From: Burkholderia cepacia ATCC 25416
GTDB taxonomy: Bacteria > Pseudomonadota > Gammaproteobacteria > Burkholderiales > Burkholderiaceae
Assembly (NCBI RefSeq): GCF_001411495.1
Contig: NZ_CP012982.1
Coordinates: 310,001 to 374,000 of the forward strand
Reading direction: 5' to 3'
Length of the DNA stretch: 64,000 nucleotides
This document shows positions 51,385-60,477 of the stretch, piece by piece. Below the pieces are notes generated by a model. It worked only from the letters and a program-made list of their open reading frames with translations, searched no databases and had not been told where the DNA came from. Numbering within the stretch: the first letter of the stretch is position 1; each line of letters starts with the position of its first letter. The position numbers and the translations under genes are program-made.

Positions 51385-52113
51385 ATGAGGATCCTGGTAG
51401 TCAACGTCAACACGACCGAGTCGATCACCGACGCGATCGCCGCGCAGGCGCAGGCCGCCGCATCGCCGGGCACGGAGATCGTCGGTCTGACGCCGCGCTT
51501 CGGCGCGGAGTCGATCGAAGGCAACTTCGAGAGCTATCTCGCGGCGATCGCCGTGATGGATCGCGTGCTGAGCTACGACGAGCCGTACGACGCGGTGATC
51601 CAGGCCGGCTACGGCGAACACGGCCGCGAAGGCCTGCAGGAACTGCTGACGGTGCCCGTCGTCGACATCACCGAAGCGGCCGCGAGCGTCGCGATGCTGC
51701 TCGGCCATCGCTACTCGGTCGTCACGACGCTCGACCGCACGGTGCCGCTGATCGAGGATCGCCTGAAGCTCGCCGGGCTCGACGCGCGCTGCGCGTCGGT
51801 GCGCGCAAGCGGCCTCGCGGTGCTCGAACTCGAGGAAAACCCGGCGCGCGCGATCGAGTCGATCGTCGGCCAGGCGCAGCGCGCGGTGAAGGACGATCAC
51901 GCGGAAGTGATCTGCCTCGGCTGCGGCGGAATGGCCGGCCTCGACCGGCAGATCGAGGAATGCACGGGCGTGCCGGTCGTCGACGGCGTGTCGGCCGCGG
52001 TCGCGCTCGCCGAGTCGCTGGTGCGCCTGAAGCTGAAGACGTCGAAGGTCCGCACGTACGCGCCGCCGCGCCCGAAGCGGATCGTCGGCTGGCCGGGCAC
52101 CTTCGCAAAATGA
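51385..52113 (+). CDS. Asp/Glu/hydantoin racemase-superfamily protein lacking the first catalytic Cys
   Basis: A 242-residue protein. The N-terminal MRILVVNVNTTESITDAI is the hydantoin/allantoin racemase start motif. Two-base racemases carry Cys in CFGDPG and in the second site LGCAG. Here the first block reads IQAGYGEHG, so the Cys is replaced by Gly, while the second Cys is retained in CLGCGGMAGL. A Gly plus single-Cys site is the known arrangement of arylmalonate decarboxylase. The gene follows the permease and precedes a LysR gene. Activity is therefore uncertain: an atypical racemase or a different single-Cys enzyme. Confidence 0.8.
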   Translation: MRILVVNVNTTESITDAIAAQAQAAASPGTEIVGLTPRFGAESIEGNFESYLAAIAVMDRVLSYDEPYDAVIQAGYGEHGREGLQELLTVPVVDITEAAASVAMLLGHRYSVVTTLDRTVPLIEDRLKLAGLDARCASVRASGLAVLELEENPARAIESIVGQAQRAVKDDHAEVICLGCGGMAGLDRQIEECTGVPVVDGVSAAVALAESLVRLKLKTSKVRTYAPPRPKRIVGWPGTFAK

Positions 52114-52174
52114 CGCGCCGCCGGCCGGCTGCTGCGTCGCGCTCGGGCATCGTGTCGCCGGGAGACGTATCGGC

Positions 52175-53383
52175 ATGCGGGACACGCTAGAACCGGACGC
52201 ACTGCCCCGCGGCGCGTCCGACGCCGCGGGCGCGCTCGACGTGCTCGATGCGCGGCTGATGCGCATCCTGCTCGTGCTGCTCACCGAGCGCACCGTGTCG
52301 CGCGCGGCCGTGCGGCTGAACATGTCGCAGCCGGCGACGAGCGCCGCGCTCAAGCGCCTGCGCACGCTGCTCGGCGATCCGTTGCTCGTGCGCAGCCGCT
52401 ACGGGATGGTGCCGACCGAGTTCGGCGCGCGGCTGATCGAACCGCTGCGCAACGCGCTGCGCGTGATCGACTTCATCCGCATCCAGCAGCCGACGTTCGA
52501 CGCGCGCACGTCGGTGCGCACCTACCGGATCGGCTGCCCCGACTACCTGAACGTGCTGTTCGTGCCGAAGCTCGTCGCGCTGTTCCGCGAACGCGCGCCG
52601 AACGCGCAGCTCGTGTTCCATCCGCTCGGCGACGGCTTCGACGACGAGCGCGCGCTGGCCGACGGCGAACTCGACGTCGTGATCGACAATCGCCCGGCGC
52701 GCTCGTCGCGGTTCCGGCAGGACGACCTGTTCGACGATCGCGTCGTATGCCTGATGCGCGCGACGCATCCGCTCGCGCGGCACGGCGCGATGACGGCCGC
52801 CGATTTTGCCGACGCGCCGCAGCTGTGCCCGACACCGTCGTGGCTCGAGGCGTCCGGCGCGATCGACCGGCAGCTCGAACGCGTGGGCCTGCAGCGGCGG
52901 ATCGTCGTCACGCTGCCCCACTTCGAACTTGCCGCGCATGCGCTCGTGCGCACCGACATGCTCCTGACTACCACGTACCGGCTCGCGCGGCATTATGCGA
53001 AGCTGCTGCCGCTCGCCGCCGTCGCGCTGCCGGCGGAGCCGCCGGACATCGTGTACCGGATGACGTGGAACGAATCGGGCGCGTGCGTGGACGGCGTGCG
53101 CTGGCTGCGCGGGCTGATCGCGGAAGCGACACGCGCGTGGCTCGACGCCGAGGCGATGCTGCCGGCGGTTGCCGCGGTTCCCGCCGGCGCAGCTGCGGAC
53201 GCAGGGAACAGCGTGACGGCTGCGGGCGATACGGCCGATGCACCCGATACAGACGCTACAGCCGATACGCCCGAACCGGTTCGACGCACGCGCCGCAGGC
53301 AGGCGACGCATTGCCGTGCATCGCACCCGCCGCGCGTCGCCCATGCGGCACGCATCCACCGTCACGCGACGAAGTCGCATTGA
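52175..53383 (+). CDS. LysR-family regulator with a long low-complexity C-terminal tail
   Basis: A 402-residue LTTR, about 90 longer than usual. The HTH is LLTERTVSRAAVRLNMSQPATSAALKRLR and the substrate domain begins TYRIGCPDYLNVLF. This is the NodD/NahR-like group with an N-terminal extension. From ~residue 325 the chain becomes Ala/Thr/Asp-rich with repeating DTADAPDTDATADT, then a basic stretch PVRRTRRRQATHCR ending HRHATKSH. The tail looks disordered. The start ATG 52175 follows GGGAGACGTATCGGC. It is co-oriented with the permease and racemase-like genes and probably regulates them. Confidence 0.85.
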   Translation: MRDTLEPDALPRGASDAAGALDVLDARLMRILLVLLTERTVSRAAVRLNMSQPATSAALKRLRTLLGDPLLVRSRYGMVPTEFGARLIEPLRNALRVIDFIRIQQPTFDARTSVRTYRIGCPDYLNVLFVPKLVALFRERAPNAQLVFHPLGDGFDDERALADGELDVVIDNRPARSSRFRQDDLFDDRVVCLMRATHPLARHGAMTAADFADAPQLCPTPSWLEASGAIDRQLERVGLQRRIVVTLPHFELAAHALVRTDMLLTTTYRLARHYAKLLPLAAVALPAEPPDIVYRMTWNESGACVDGVRWLRGLIAEATRAWLDAEAMLPAVAAVPAGAAADAGNSVTAAGDTADAPDTDATADTPEPVRRTRRRQATHCRASHPPRVAHAARIHRHATKSH

Positions 53384-53431
53384 CCGGCGCGACAACGCGC
53401 CGCTCCGTACGTCACACACTTTCACACACCG

Positions 53432-55003
53432 TCACGCAGCATCGCGCATCGGTTGCGCAAGCAGCTTGCATGCAACGACGGCCACGACGAGCGCGAGCAC
53501 GCCGCTCACCGTCAGCGCGTCGGCAAACCCGCTCGCGAACGCGACGGGCGCCGCCTTCGCGAGCGCGCCGGCGGCCGACGGCGGCACACGCTCGAGCGCC
53601 CGCGCCAGGTCGCCGGCCAGCAGACTCGACATGAACGGCGCATCGGCGAACGCGCGCAGGCCGGGCGCGGCGGACAGCAGCCGGTCGAGCCGCGCCTGCG
53701 TGCTCGCCGCCAGCACCGCGCCGAGCACGCCGACGGCCGTCACGATCGCCGAGAAGCGCGTCGTCGTGCTGATGCCCGACGCCATGCCGGTGCGATTCGA
53801 CGGCACGCACGCCATGATCGCCTTCTGCGTATCGCCGTTCATGATGCCCGCGCCGCAGCCCGTCACGAACATGCCGATCGCGACGAGCCGGTAGTCGCCG
53901 GCGGCCGTCAGCGCCGCGGTCGCGAGGTTGCCCGCGCCGATCAGCGCGAGCCCGCCCGCCAGCACGCCGCCGGACGACACGCGCGCGGCCAGCGCCGCGC
54001 CGAGCGACGGCCCGGCGATCATCGCGAACGCGAACGGCAGCATCCCGAGCCCCGCGTCGATCGCCGACATCCCGAACGCGTTCTGCAGGTACAGCGGCAG
54101 GAACGTCATCATCACCTGCGCGCACGCCGCATAACCGAACATCGCGAGCACGGCGCCGACGAAGCGCGGCTGGCTAAACAGCGCGAGATCGATCATCGGC
54201 CGCGCCTGCCAGCGCTCCGCGCCGACGAACGCCGCGAACAGCGCGGCGGCGAGCGCGAGCCGGCCGAGCGTCGCGGCCGACAGCCAGCCGTGCGACGGTG
54301 CGCCGATCAGGGCCGCGATCGCGCACGCGAGCGCCGCGCCGAACAACAGGCTGCCGGCCGCATCCACGCGCTTCGCGTGCGGATCGCGCGACTCGTCGAT
54401 CGCGACGCGCGCGCCGGCCGCGAGCAGCATGCAGACGGGCAGGTTCAGCAGGAACACCCAGCGCCACCCGATCCATTGCGTGATCGCGCCGCCGACGAGC
54501 GGCGCGACGGCCGTCGCGATCCCCATGCACATGCCCCAGATCGCCCACGCGCGCGCCCGCTCGCGCCCCTCCGGAAAACGGTTCGCGATCACGGCGAGCG
54601 CGGCCGTCAGCAACAGCGCGGCGCCGCCGCCCTTCACCGCACGCGCGGCGATCAGCCAGCCGGCCGACGGCGCGACGCCGCAGCCGAGCGACGCGAGAAA
54701 GAACAGCGCGAGCCCCGCGCCGAGCATCCGCTTGCGTCCGAAGCGGTCGGCGAGCCCGCCGGCCGGCAGCAGGCAGGCGGCGAACGCGGTCATGTACGCG
54801 CTCACGACCCATTCGATATCGGCGAAGCTCGCGTGGAAACTGCGCGCGATGCTCGGCAGCGACACGGCGACGACGTTCGTGTCGAGCACGATCAGCGAGC
54901 AGGTCGCGGACGCAACGGCGAGCGTCGCGGCGGCGGGCATGCGGCCGCCCGTGCGCGGGGCGGCAGGCGCGCCCGCGCGCGACGCCGGTGAAGACTGGGA
55001 CAT
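53432..55003 (-). CDS. DHA2-family (EmrB/QacA-type) MFS exporter
   Basis: A 523-residue, 14-helix transporter. SLIVLDTNVVAVSLPSIARSF is the DHA2 helix 1 motif, LPAGGLADRFGRKRML the loop 2-3 motif, and GGAITQWIGWRWVFLLNLP the DHA2 motif C. These export drugs and other toxicants. The start ATG 55003 follows CCGGAGTGTCCG. A LysR gene diverges from it 100 bases away and is its likely regulator. No membrane fusion or outer-membrane partner is adjacent. Confidence 0.88.
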   Translation of the reverse strand: MSQSSPASRAGAPAAPRTGGRMPAAATLAVASATCSLIVLDTNVVAVSLPSIARSFHASFADIEWVVSAYMTAFAACLLPAGGLADRFGRKRMLGAGLALFFLASLGCGVAPSAGWLIAARAVKGGGAALLLTAALAVIANRFPEGRERARAWAIWGMCMGIATAVAPLVGGAITQWIGWRWVFLLNLPVCMLLAAGARVAIDESRDPHAKRVDAAGSLLFGAALACAIAALIGAPSHGWLSAATLGRLALAAALFAAFVGAERWQARPMIDLALFSQPRFVGAVLAMFGYAACAQVMMTFLPLYLQNAFGMSAIDAGLGMLPFAFAMIAGPSLGAALAARVSSGGVLAGGLALIGAGNLATAALTAAGDYRLVAIGMFVTGCGAGIMNGDTQKAIMACVPSNRTGMASGISTTTRFSAIVTAVGVLGAVLAASTQARLDRLLSAAPGLRAFADAPFMSSLLAGDLARALERVPPSAAGALAKAAPVAFASGFADALTVSGVLALVVAVVACKLLAQPMRDAA

Positions 55004-55103
55004 CGGACACTCCGGAACAGGTTGAACGAACCGTATGCTAGGCTTGCCCGGTATTGCCCGTCATTGACACTCAGATGCTTTTTTATTGACGAAAACCGCA
55101 ATC

Positions 55104-55994
55104 ATGGACCGGCTTGAATTCCGTCACGTGCGCGCGTTCCTGAGCGTCGCGCAGCACCTGCACTTCGCCCGCGCGGCCGAGGCGCTCGACATGGCGCCGC
55201 CCGCGCTCACGCGGCAGATCCAGGAAGCCGAACGCGTGCTCGGCGTGCGTCTCTTTCACCGGTCGCGCCGCGCGGTCACGCTGAGCGCGGCCGGCGAGGC
55301 CTATCTCGCCGAAGCGCGCGCCGCGGTCGAACACCTGCAGCGCGGCCGCGAACTCGCGGCGCTGGCCGAGCGCGGCGAGCTCGGCCGGATCGAGATCGGC
55401 TACGTGTCGTCGGCTGTCTATTCAGGCACGCTGCAGCGCACGGTCGGCGCGTTTCGTGACGCGCATCCGCGCATCGAACTGAACCTGCGCGAAGTGCCGA
55501 TGGACGACGTCGCGAACCAGCTCGACACCGGCCGCCTCGACCTCGCGTACGTCCGCCCGCCGCTGCCGCTGCCCGGCGGCCTGCGGATCGTCACGCTGCA
55601 ACGCGACGTGTTCGTCGCGGCCGTGCCGGCCGGGTCGCGCTACGCGTCGATGGCCGCCGTTCGCGCGGCCGACCTCGCCGACGCGCGCTTCGCGGTGCCC
55701 GAACAGGAGCGCGGCACGCTCGAAGTCGCGCGCCGCGGCCGCTTCGCGCCGCTGGTCGCCCCCCGCCCGGGCGGCTTGCTCGCGGTGCTCGCGTGCGTGT
55801 CCGTGAACGGCTGGGTCGCGGTGATTCCCGATGCGCTCGCCGGCTGCGTGTCGCTGCCGGGTATCGTGTACCGGCCGATCGCCGGCAAGCCGATCACGTC
55901 GGAACTCGCACTCGCGCACCGGCGCTTCGAAAAGGCGCCGGCGGTGCGCGCGTTCCTGCGGACGGTTCCGTCGGCCGTGCAAGACGCTGGATGA
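55104..55994 (+). CDS. LysR-family regulator divergent from the DHA2 exporter
   Basis: A 296-residue LTTR beginning MDRLEFRHVRAFLSVAQHLHFARAAEALDMAPPALTRQI, with the substrate domain from GRIEIGYVSSAVYSG. A TTG six codons upstream opens the frame; the ATG at 55104 fits the family N-terminus better. It probably regulates the exporter. The SsuA-like gene downstream is 148 bases away on the same strand. Confidence 0.88.
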   Translation: MDRLEFRHVRAFLSVAQHLHFARAAEALDMAPPALTRQIQEAERVLGVRLFHRSRRAVTLSAAGEAYLAEARAAVEHLQRGRELAALAERGELGRIEIGYVSSAVYSGTLQRTVGAFRDAHPRIELNLREVPMDDVANQLDTGRLDLAYVRPPLPLPGGLRIVTLQRDVFVAAVPAGSRYASMAAVRAADLADARFAVPEQERGTLEVARRGRFAPLVAPRPGGLLAVLACVSVNGWVAVIPDALAGCVSLPGIVYRPIAGKPITSELALAHRRFEKAPAVRAFLRTVPSAVQDAG

Positions 55995-56142
55995 AACGCC
56001 CGCGTGCGGCGACGGCGGCGATGGCGGCCGCCGCGGCGCGAATATGCATTGCACGATTCGATGTTTGTCGGCTGGAAACCGATTCCGTAACCTGCCCGGC
56101 AACCGCGCCACCTGCGCGCGGGTAACCGAGGACACTCCGCCG

Positions 56143-57129
56143 ATGAACCCAACTTCCGCCCCGGCGCGCCGCCGCGTGCTGCAGCGTCTTGTCGCCCTCG
56201 CCGCCGCGCCGCTCGCCGGCGGCGTCGCACTGCCCGCCCATGCGGCGGGCGCCGACCCGTCGGGCGTCACGCTCGTGCTCGGCGACCAGGCCGGCGGCCT
56301 GCGCGCGCTCGCCGAAGCCGCGCGCGTGCTCGACGGCACGCCTTACCGGTTCCGCTGGGCCAACTTCCAGGGTGCCGCGCCGCTGTTCGAGGCGCAGCGC
56401 GCGGGGGCGATCGATCTCGCGCCGGCCGGCGACCTGCCCGTGCTGACGGCCGCGCTCGGCGATCCGTCATTGCGGATCGTCGCGACGCGCGTCGGCTCGG
56501 CGACATCGCTCGGCATCGTCGTGCAGCCCGATTCGCCGGTCCGCACCGTCGCCGACCTGAAAGGACAGACCGTCGTCGTGTCGTCCGCGCGCGGCAGCAT
56601 TTCGCAGTACCAGCTGTACGGGGCGCTGCGCGAACACGGCCTCGCGCCGCGTGACGTCGACGTGCGCTTCGTGCTGCCCGTCGACGCGTTCGCCGCGTTC
56701 GAGGCGAAGCGGATCGGCATCTGGGCGACGTTCGACCCGTACTACGGGCATGCGGTACGACGCGGTGCGCGCGTCGTCCGTGACGGCAGCGGCATCAATT
56801 CCGGGCTGGCGTTCCTCACGTCGCCGGTCGAAACGCTCGACGATCGCGCGAAGCGCGCGGCGCTCGCGGACGTGCTGGCGCGGCTCGCCCGCGCGGGCCA
56901 GTGGGCGCTCGCGCATCCCGCCGACTATGCGACCGTCTATGCGTCGCTCACGCGCCTGCCGCCCGACGCGGCCACCGACATCGCACGCCGGGCCGCGCTC
57001 GCGCAGCGCAGCCTCAGCGGTGCCGACATCGACGTGCTGCAGCGTGTCGCCGACCGCGCGGCGGCCGACGCGATCCTGCCGCGGCGCGTCGACGTCGCCT
57101 CGATCGCGATCCGCAACGTGTCCGCCTGA
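56143..57129 (+). CDS. SsuA-like periplasmic substrate-binding protein (orphan)
   Basis: A 328-residue ABC-type binding protein. The signal has [19 protein letters not shown], a possible Tat signal (RRxxLQ), with cleavage near AHA. The mature part shows the SsuA/TauA pattern: [57 protein letters not shown] and [16 protein letters not shown]. These bind sulfonates, nitrate, taurine or thiamine precursors. No permease or ATPase gene is adjacent, so it must work with one encoded elsewhere or act otherwise. The ATG 56143 is the first start that gives an intact signal peptide. Confidence 0.85.
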   Translation: MNPTSAPARRRVLQRLVALAAAPLAGGVALPAHAAGADPSGVTLVLGDQAGGLRALAEAARVLDGTPYRFRWANFQGAAPLFEAQRAGAIDLAPAGDLPVLTAALGDPSLRIVATRVGSATSLGIVVQPDSPVRTVADLKGQTVVVSSARGSISQYQLYGALREHGLAPRDVDVRFVLPVDAFAAFEAKRIGIWATFDPYYGHAVRRGARVVRDGSGINSGLAFLTSPVETLDDRAKRAALADVLARLARAGQWALAHPADYATVYASLTRLPPDAATDIARRAALAQRSLSGADIDVLQRVADRAAADAILPRRVDVASIAIRNVSA

Positions 57130-57533
57130 ACGATGACGCGCGTGGCGGCGTTCAGCGTTCTGCGCGGCCGCGGCATGTCGAGGTCCGGCACGTCGTCGCC
57201 GAACGTGGAGGCGACGAGCGTGCGCATGGCGGCGACCAGCAGCGTCGGCCCCGACTGGTTGAACGTGCAGCGCTCGCCCGCGGCCGGCACGGCCCGGTGC
57301 AGCACGGCCCACCACGCGCCACGGCCGCCCTCGCGTTCGAAAGCGGCGAACGGCAGCCGCTCGACGATCGGGCCACCGTCCGTCCACGATGTCGACGGCG
57401 CGAACGGAGCCGGCGCCGCGCCCGCCGCGCGAATCGACGTACACCCGGACGCATCGGCGTGCGGGGCGTCATGGCCCTGCGCGACCGCGACCCAGTAGTC
57501 CAGCGGCGCGCCTGTCAGATCCCGGACTTGCAT
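56937..57533 (-). CDS. DUF2591-like protein whose frame runs antisense into the SsuA-like gene
   Basis: A 198-residue frame from ATG 57533, beginning [22 protein letters not shown]. This N-terminus and [36 protein letters not shown] resemble DUF2591 proteins, often found in phage and genomic-island DNA. The family usually ends near DVPD, about residue 125. Here the frame continues for ~70 low-complexity residues, of which the last 193 bases lie antisense to the SsuA-like gene. The tail is probably read-through of a lost stop rather than a functional domain. Confidence 0.55.
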   Translation of the reverse strand: MQVRDLTGAPLDYWVAVAQGHDAPHADASGCTSIRAAGAAPAPFAPSTSWTDGGPIVERLPFAAFEREGGRGAWWAVLHRAVPAAGERCTFNQSGPTLLVAAMRTLVASTFGDDVPDLDMPRPRRTLNAATRVIVQADTLRIAIEATSTRRGRIASAAARSATRCSTSMSAPLRLRCASAARRAMSVAASGGRRVSDA

Positions 57534-57848
57534 GCCCGTCTCCGTCACCGTCGTTTTCGAATCGACATGCCGACCGTTGCATCTGCGGCGGTTGCGGTTC
57601 CCGATGGCGCCGAAGCGCGCTGCCATATCGCTGAAATCCCTCCCCCGAGCAAACCCGCGCACGTTGTCACGGCCGCGTCACTCGTGCGTACAATGATCCG
57701 ACCGCTTGCCGCCGCCGTTCACGGCAAACGAATCAGGGCATTACAAACAGAAAACACACAAAACTGCGCCGATCCGGAGCTGTTTCCGGGGGTTCGGCGA
57801 CATCAGGACCAGACAATGCGGCGCAGACCTGATCTCACGGGGGGACAT
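57534..57848. other. Intergenic region with promoter of the first glycosyltransferase
   Basis: About 315 bases. The half nearest the DUF2591-like gene is GC-rich and silent to me. The half nearest the glycosyltransferase is less GC-rich, holds the promoter listed separately, and shows blocks similar to the region before the second glycosyltransferase. Confidence 0.6.
57664..57694 (+). promoter_or_regulatory. Promoter-like TTGTCA/TACAAT, conserved before both module copies
   Basis: TTGTCA (57664-57669) and TACAAT (57689-57694) are 19 bases apart. TACAATGATC recurs upstream of the second glycosyltransferase at 60388-60397, showing the promoter was duplicated with the module. Confidence 0.5.
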
Positions 57849-58946
57849 ATGTCCAGGCACACCCGAAAGCCGTTGGTATCGCTCGTCGTACCCTTCCATG
57901 ACGAGGCGGAAGCGATCGACGCATTCTTTGCGACTGCCCTTCCCATCCTCGAATCGATCGACACCACGCGCTTCGAAATCGTTTGCGTGAACGACGGCAG
58001 CCGCGACGACACGCTGGACAGGCTCATCGACATCGCCGCCGGCGACCCGCGCGTGCGCATCGTCGATCTCACCCGGCGCTTCGGCAAGGAAGCCGCGCTC
58101 ACCGCCGGCATCGACGAAGCCACCGGCACCGCCGTGATCCTGATCGATGCCGACCTGCAGGACCCGCCCGCTCTGATCCCCGCGATGGTCGAACGCTGGC
58201 TCGCCGGCGCCGAGGTCGTCGCCGCGAAGCGCACCGACCGCATGTGCGATCCGCTGATGCAGCGCGTGGCCGCCGCGCTCTACTACCGCGTGCACAACCG
58301 CCTCTCCGAAGTCGAGATGCCCGAGAACGTCGGCGATTTCCGGCTGATGGACCGCCAGGTCGTCGACGCGCTGCGCGCGCTACCCGAGCGGCGGCGTTTC
58401 ATGAAAGGCCTGTTCGCGTGGGTCGGCTATCGCACCGAGATCATCGAATACACGCGTGCGCCACGCAGCGGCGGCCGCTCGAAATTCTCCGGATGGCGGC
58501 GCTGGAACTTCGCGCTCGAAGGCATCACGAGCTTCAGCACCGTGCCGCTGCGCGTATGGACCTACATCGGCCTCGCGTTCGCCGCCCTCTCGTTCATCTA
58601 CGGCGCCTTCATCGTCATGCGCACGCTGCTGTTCGGCAACCCCGTGCACGGCTACGCGTCGCTCATCTCCGTGATGCTGTTCGTCGGCGGCATCCAGCTG
58701 ATCGGTATCGGCGTGATCGGCGAATACCTCGGCCGCATCTATCACGAGTCGAAGCAGCGCCCCGTCTATCTCGTCCGGCGCCGTTACCGCGCCGCCGCGC
58801 TGGTGGGCCAACATCCGGCGCGGCACGTCGCGCAGCCGGACGCCTCGAAGCTGCTGCCGTTTCCGGTTCGGCGCGTCGCCCCTGCCCGACGACGGCAGAC
58901 GGCCGCCGTGACCGCGGCAGCAGCACGCAACCTGTCGGTCAAGTAG
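57849..58946 (+). CDS. GT2-family polyprenyl-phosphate glycosyltransferase (GtrB/DPM1-like), copy 1
   Basis: A 365-residue protein: GT-A domain with SLVVPFHDEAEAIDAFF, VNDGSRDDTLDRL and the metal site DADLQDPPALI, then two transmembrane helices (TYIGLAFAALSFIYGAFIVM and ISVMLFVGGIQLIGIGVIG) and GEYLGRIYHESKQRPVYLV. GtrB-type enzymes move glucose or another sugar from UDP-sugar to undecaprenyl phosphate for surface polysaccharide modification. A basic tail follows from ~residue 315. The start ATG 57849 follows CACGGGGGGACAT. It is nearly identical over ~800 bases to the copy at 60478. The partner GT87-like gene follows after six bases. Confidence 0.88.
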   Translation: MSRHTRKPLVSLVVPFHDEAEAIDAFFATALPILESIDTTRFEIVCVNDGSRDDTLDRLIDIAAGDPRVRIVDLTRRFGKEAALTAGIDEATGTAVILIDADLQDPPALIPAMVERWLAGAEVVAAKRTDRMCDPLMQRVAAALYYRVHNRLSEVEMPENVGDFRLMDRQVVDALRALPERRRFMKGLFAWVGYRTEIIEYTRAPRSGGRSKFSGWRRWNFALEGITSFSTVPLRVWTYIGLAFAALSFIYGAFIVMRTLLFGNPVHGYASLISVMLFVGGIQLIGIGVIGEYLGRIYHESKQRPVYLVRRRYRAAALVGQHPARHVAQPDASKLLPFPVRRVAPARRRQTAAVTAAAARNLSVK

Positions 58947-58952
58947 CGCAGC

Positions 58953-60215
58953 ATGGATATTTCCAGCTCATCGATTCAAGCTGACGAACGCCCTGTCCGC
59001 GTCTGGCTGACGCCCGGACGCATCGCGCTTTACAGCGCGGTCATGCTCGCGATCGGCGTGCTGTTCGTGTCGATCATGGTCCGGGTCGGCTTCCACTCGA
59101 CCGACCCGGGCCTGTTCCGCCCCGGCTCGGGGTTCACGGTGTTCTGGTCCGCGTCCCATCTGATGCGCCATGGCTCGCCGTGGCAGGTCTACGATGTCCC
59201 CGCGTTTTCGCGGGCGCTCGCCGACCTGTTCCCGATCACGGCCGGCCATGCGTTCCTGCCGTGGCTGTACCCGCCTTCATATCTGCTCGTGGTGGCACCG
59301 TTCTCGCTGCTGCCCTATGCGATCGGCTATCCGCTGTTCATCGCGCTCGGCATCGTGCTGCTGGGCGTGTCGACCTGGCGCGTGTCGGGGCTCGCGGCGA
59401 CGCCCGGCGCGAAACGTGTCGGCTGGCTCGCGCTGCTCGCATGTCCGGGCGTGCTCGTCACCGCGACGTACGGACAGAACGCGATGCTGACTGCGACGTG
59501 CGCCGCGCTCGCCGTGCATTTCGTCGATCGACGGCCGATGCTGGCCGGCTTCTTTATCGGACTCCTGTCGGTCAAGCCGCAACTCGCGTTGCTGTTCCCG
59601 TTCGTGCTGATCGCAGCGCGTGCGTGGCGCGCATTCGCGTGGGCCGCGGCCTTTGCGACTGCCTTCACCGCGCTGGGCATCGCGACAGGCGGCATCGAAT
59701 CGCTCCATCTCTTCATGCAGAACGCGGGCGCGCTGCGTTCGCTGATCATCGAGCATGGCGTTCCGTTCTGGTTTGCGTCGCCGACGCCGTTCGCGGCGTT
59801 TCGTCTCGCCGGCCTGTCGCCGGCGCTCGCCTATGTTGGGCAGGCCGGCATCGCCGCGGTTGCGATCGCGGCTGCGTGCTTCGTCTGGCATCGCCACCAG
59901 GATGCGCGGATGCGCGTCGCGACACTGTTCATCGCGACGCTCGCCGTGAATCCCTATGTCTGGCACTACGAACTGTCCTGGCTGTGCGTCCCGATCGCGT
60001 GCATGATCGCCATCGGCTCGCAGGACGGCTGGCTGCGCGGCGAGCAAGGTTTCGTGGCCATCCTGTGGGCGCTGCCGCTTTACGAGTTTCTGAATCCATG
60101 GATGCATCTGCCGCAGATCGGGCCGCTCGTGACGTCAATCGCGTTGCTCATGCTGCTGCGGCGTGGACGGTTTGCCAGTCGCGGTACGCGCGCCGCGCTC
60201 GTTCGCGCCCCGTGA
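58953..60215 (+). CDS. DUF2029/GT87-like integral membrane glycosyltransferase, copy 1
   Basis: A 420-residue protein with about 10 hydrophobic helices and DUF2029 features: FTVFWSASHLMRHGSPWQVYD (with the conserved Asp in the first loop), FLPWLYPPSYLL, and LLSVKPQLALLFPF. GT87 enzymes transfer sugars from polyprenyl phosphate on the outer membrane leaflet side. Coupled to the GT2 gene, it would accept the lipid-linked sugar and attach it to an unknown glycan. The acceptor is not known. Confidence 0.85.
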   Translation: MDISSSSIQADERPVRVWLTPGRIALYSAVMLAIGVLFVSIMVRVGFHSTDPGLFRPGSGFTVFWSASHLMRHGSPWQVYDVPAFSRALADLFPITAGHAFLPWLYPPSYLLVVAPFSLLPYAIGYPLFIALGIVLLGVSTWRVSGLAATPGAKRVGWLALLACPGVLVTATYGQNAMLTATCAALAVHFVDRRPMLAGFFIGLLSVKPQLALLFPFVLIAARAWRAFAWAAAFATAFTALGIATGGIESLHLFMQNAGALRSLIIEHGVPFWFASPTPFAAFRLAGLSPALAYVGQAGIAAVAIAAACFVWHRHQDARMRVATLFIATLAVNPYVWHYELSWLCVPIACMIAIGSQDGWLRGEQGFVAILWALPLYEFLNPWMHLPQIGPLVTSIALLMLLRRGRFASRGTRAALVRAP

Positions 60216-60365
60216 GCCGATAGCCGCGCACCACGCCGGCACCCTGCCCGTGCCGACTGCTGCGCTCGGCAATCGCGCCCCGGGTCGCGCTCGGGCAGCG
60301 TCGACGCCGGCATCCGGCAAGTCAGGCTGGCGCCCGCCCCACCACCACGCCCGCATCAATTCGTG

Positions 60366-60393
60366 TTACGAATCCCCGATTCCTGCCTACAAT
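60366..60393 (+). promoter_or_regulatory. Promoter-like TTACGA/TACAAT before the second glycosyltransferase
   Basis: TTACGA (60366-60371) and TACAAT (60388-60393) are 16 bases apart. The -10 box and following GATC match the copy at 57689. Confidence 0.45.
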
Positions 60394-60477
60394 GATCAGA
60401 ACGCCTGTCGTCCGGCCTGCAGCGGACGACGACCTGATCCATACGGCGCAGCACGAGCCGGATCTCTCGGGGGACGT

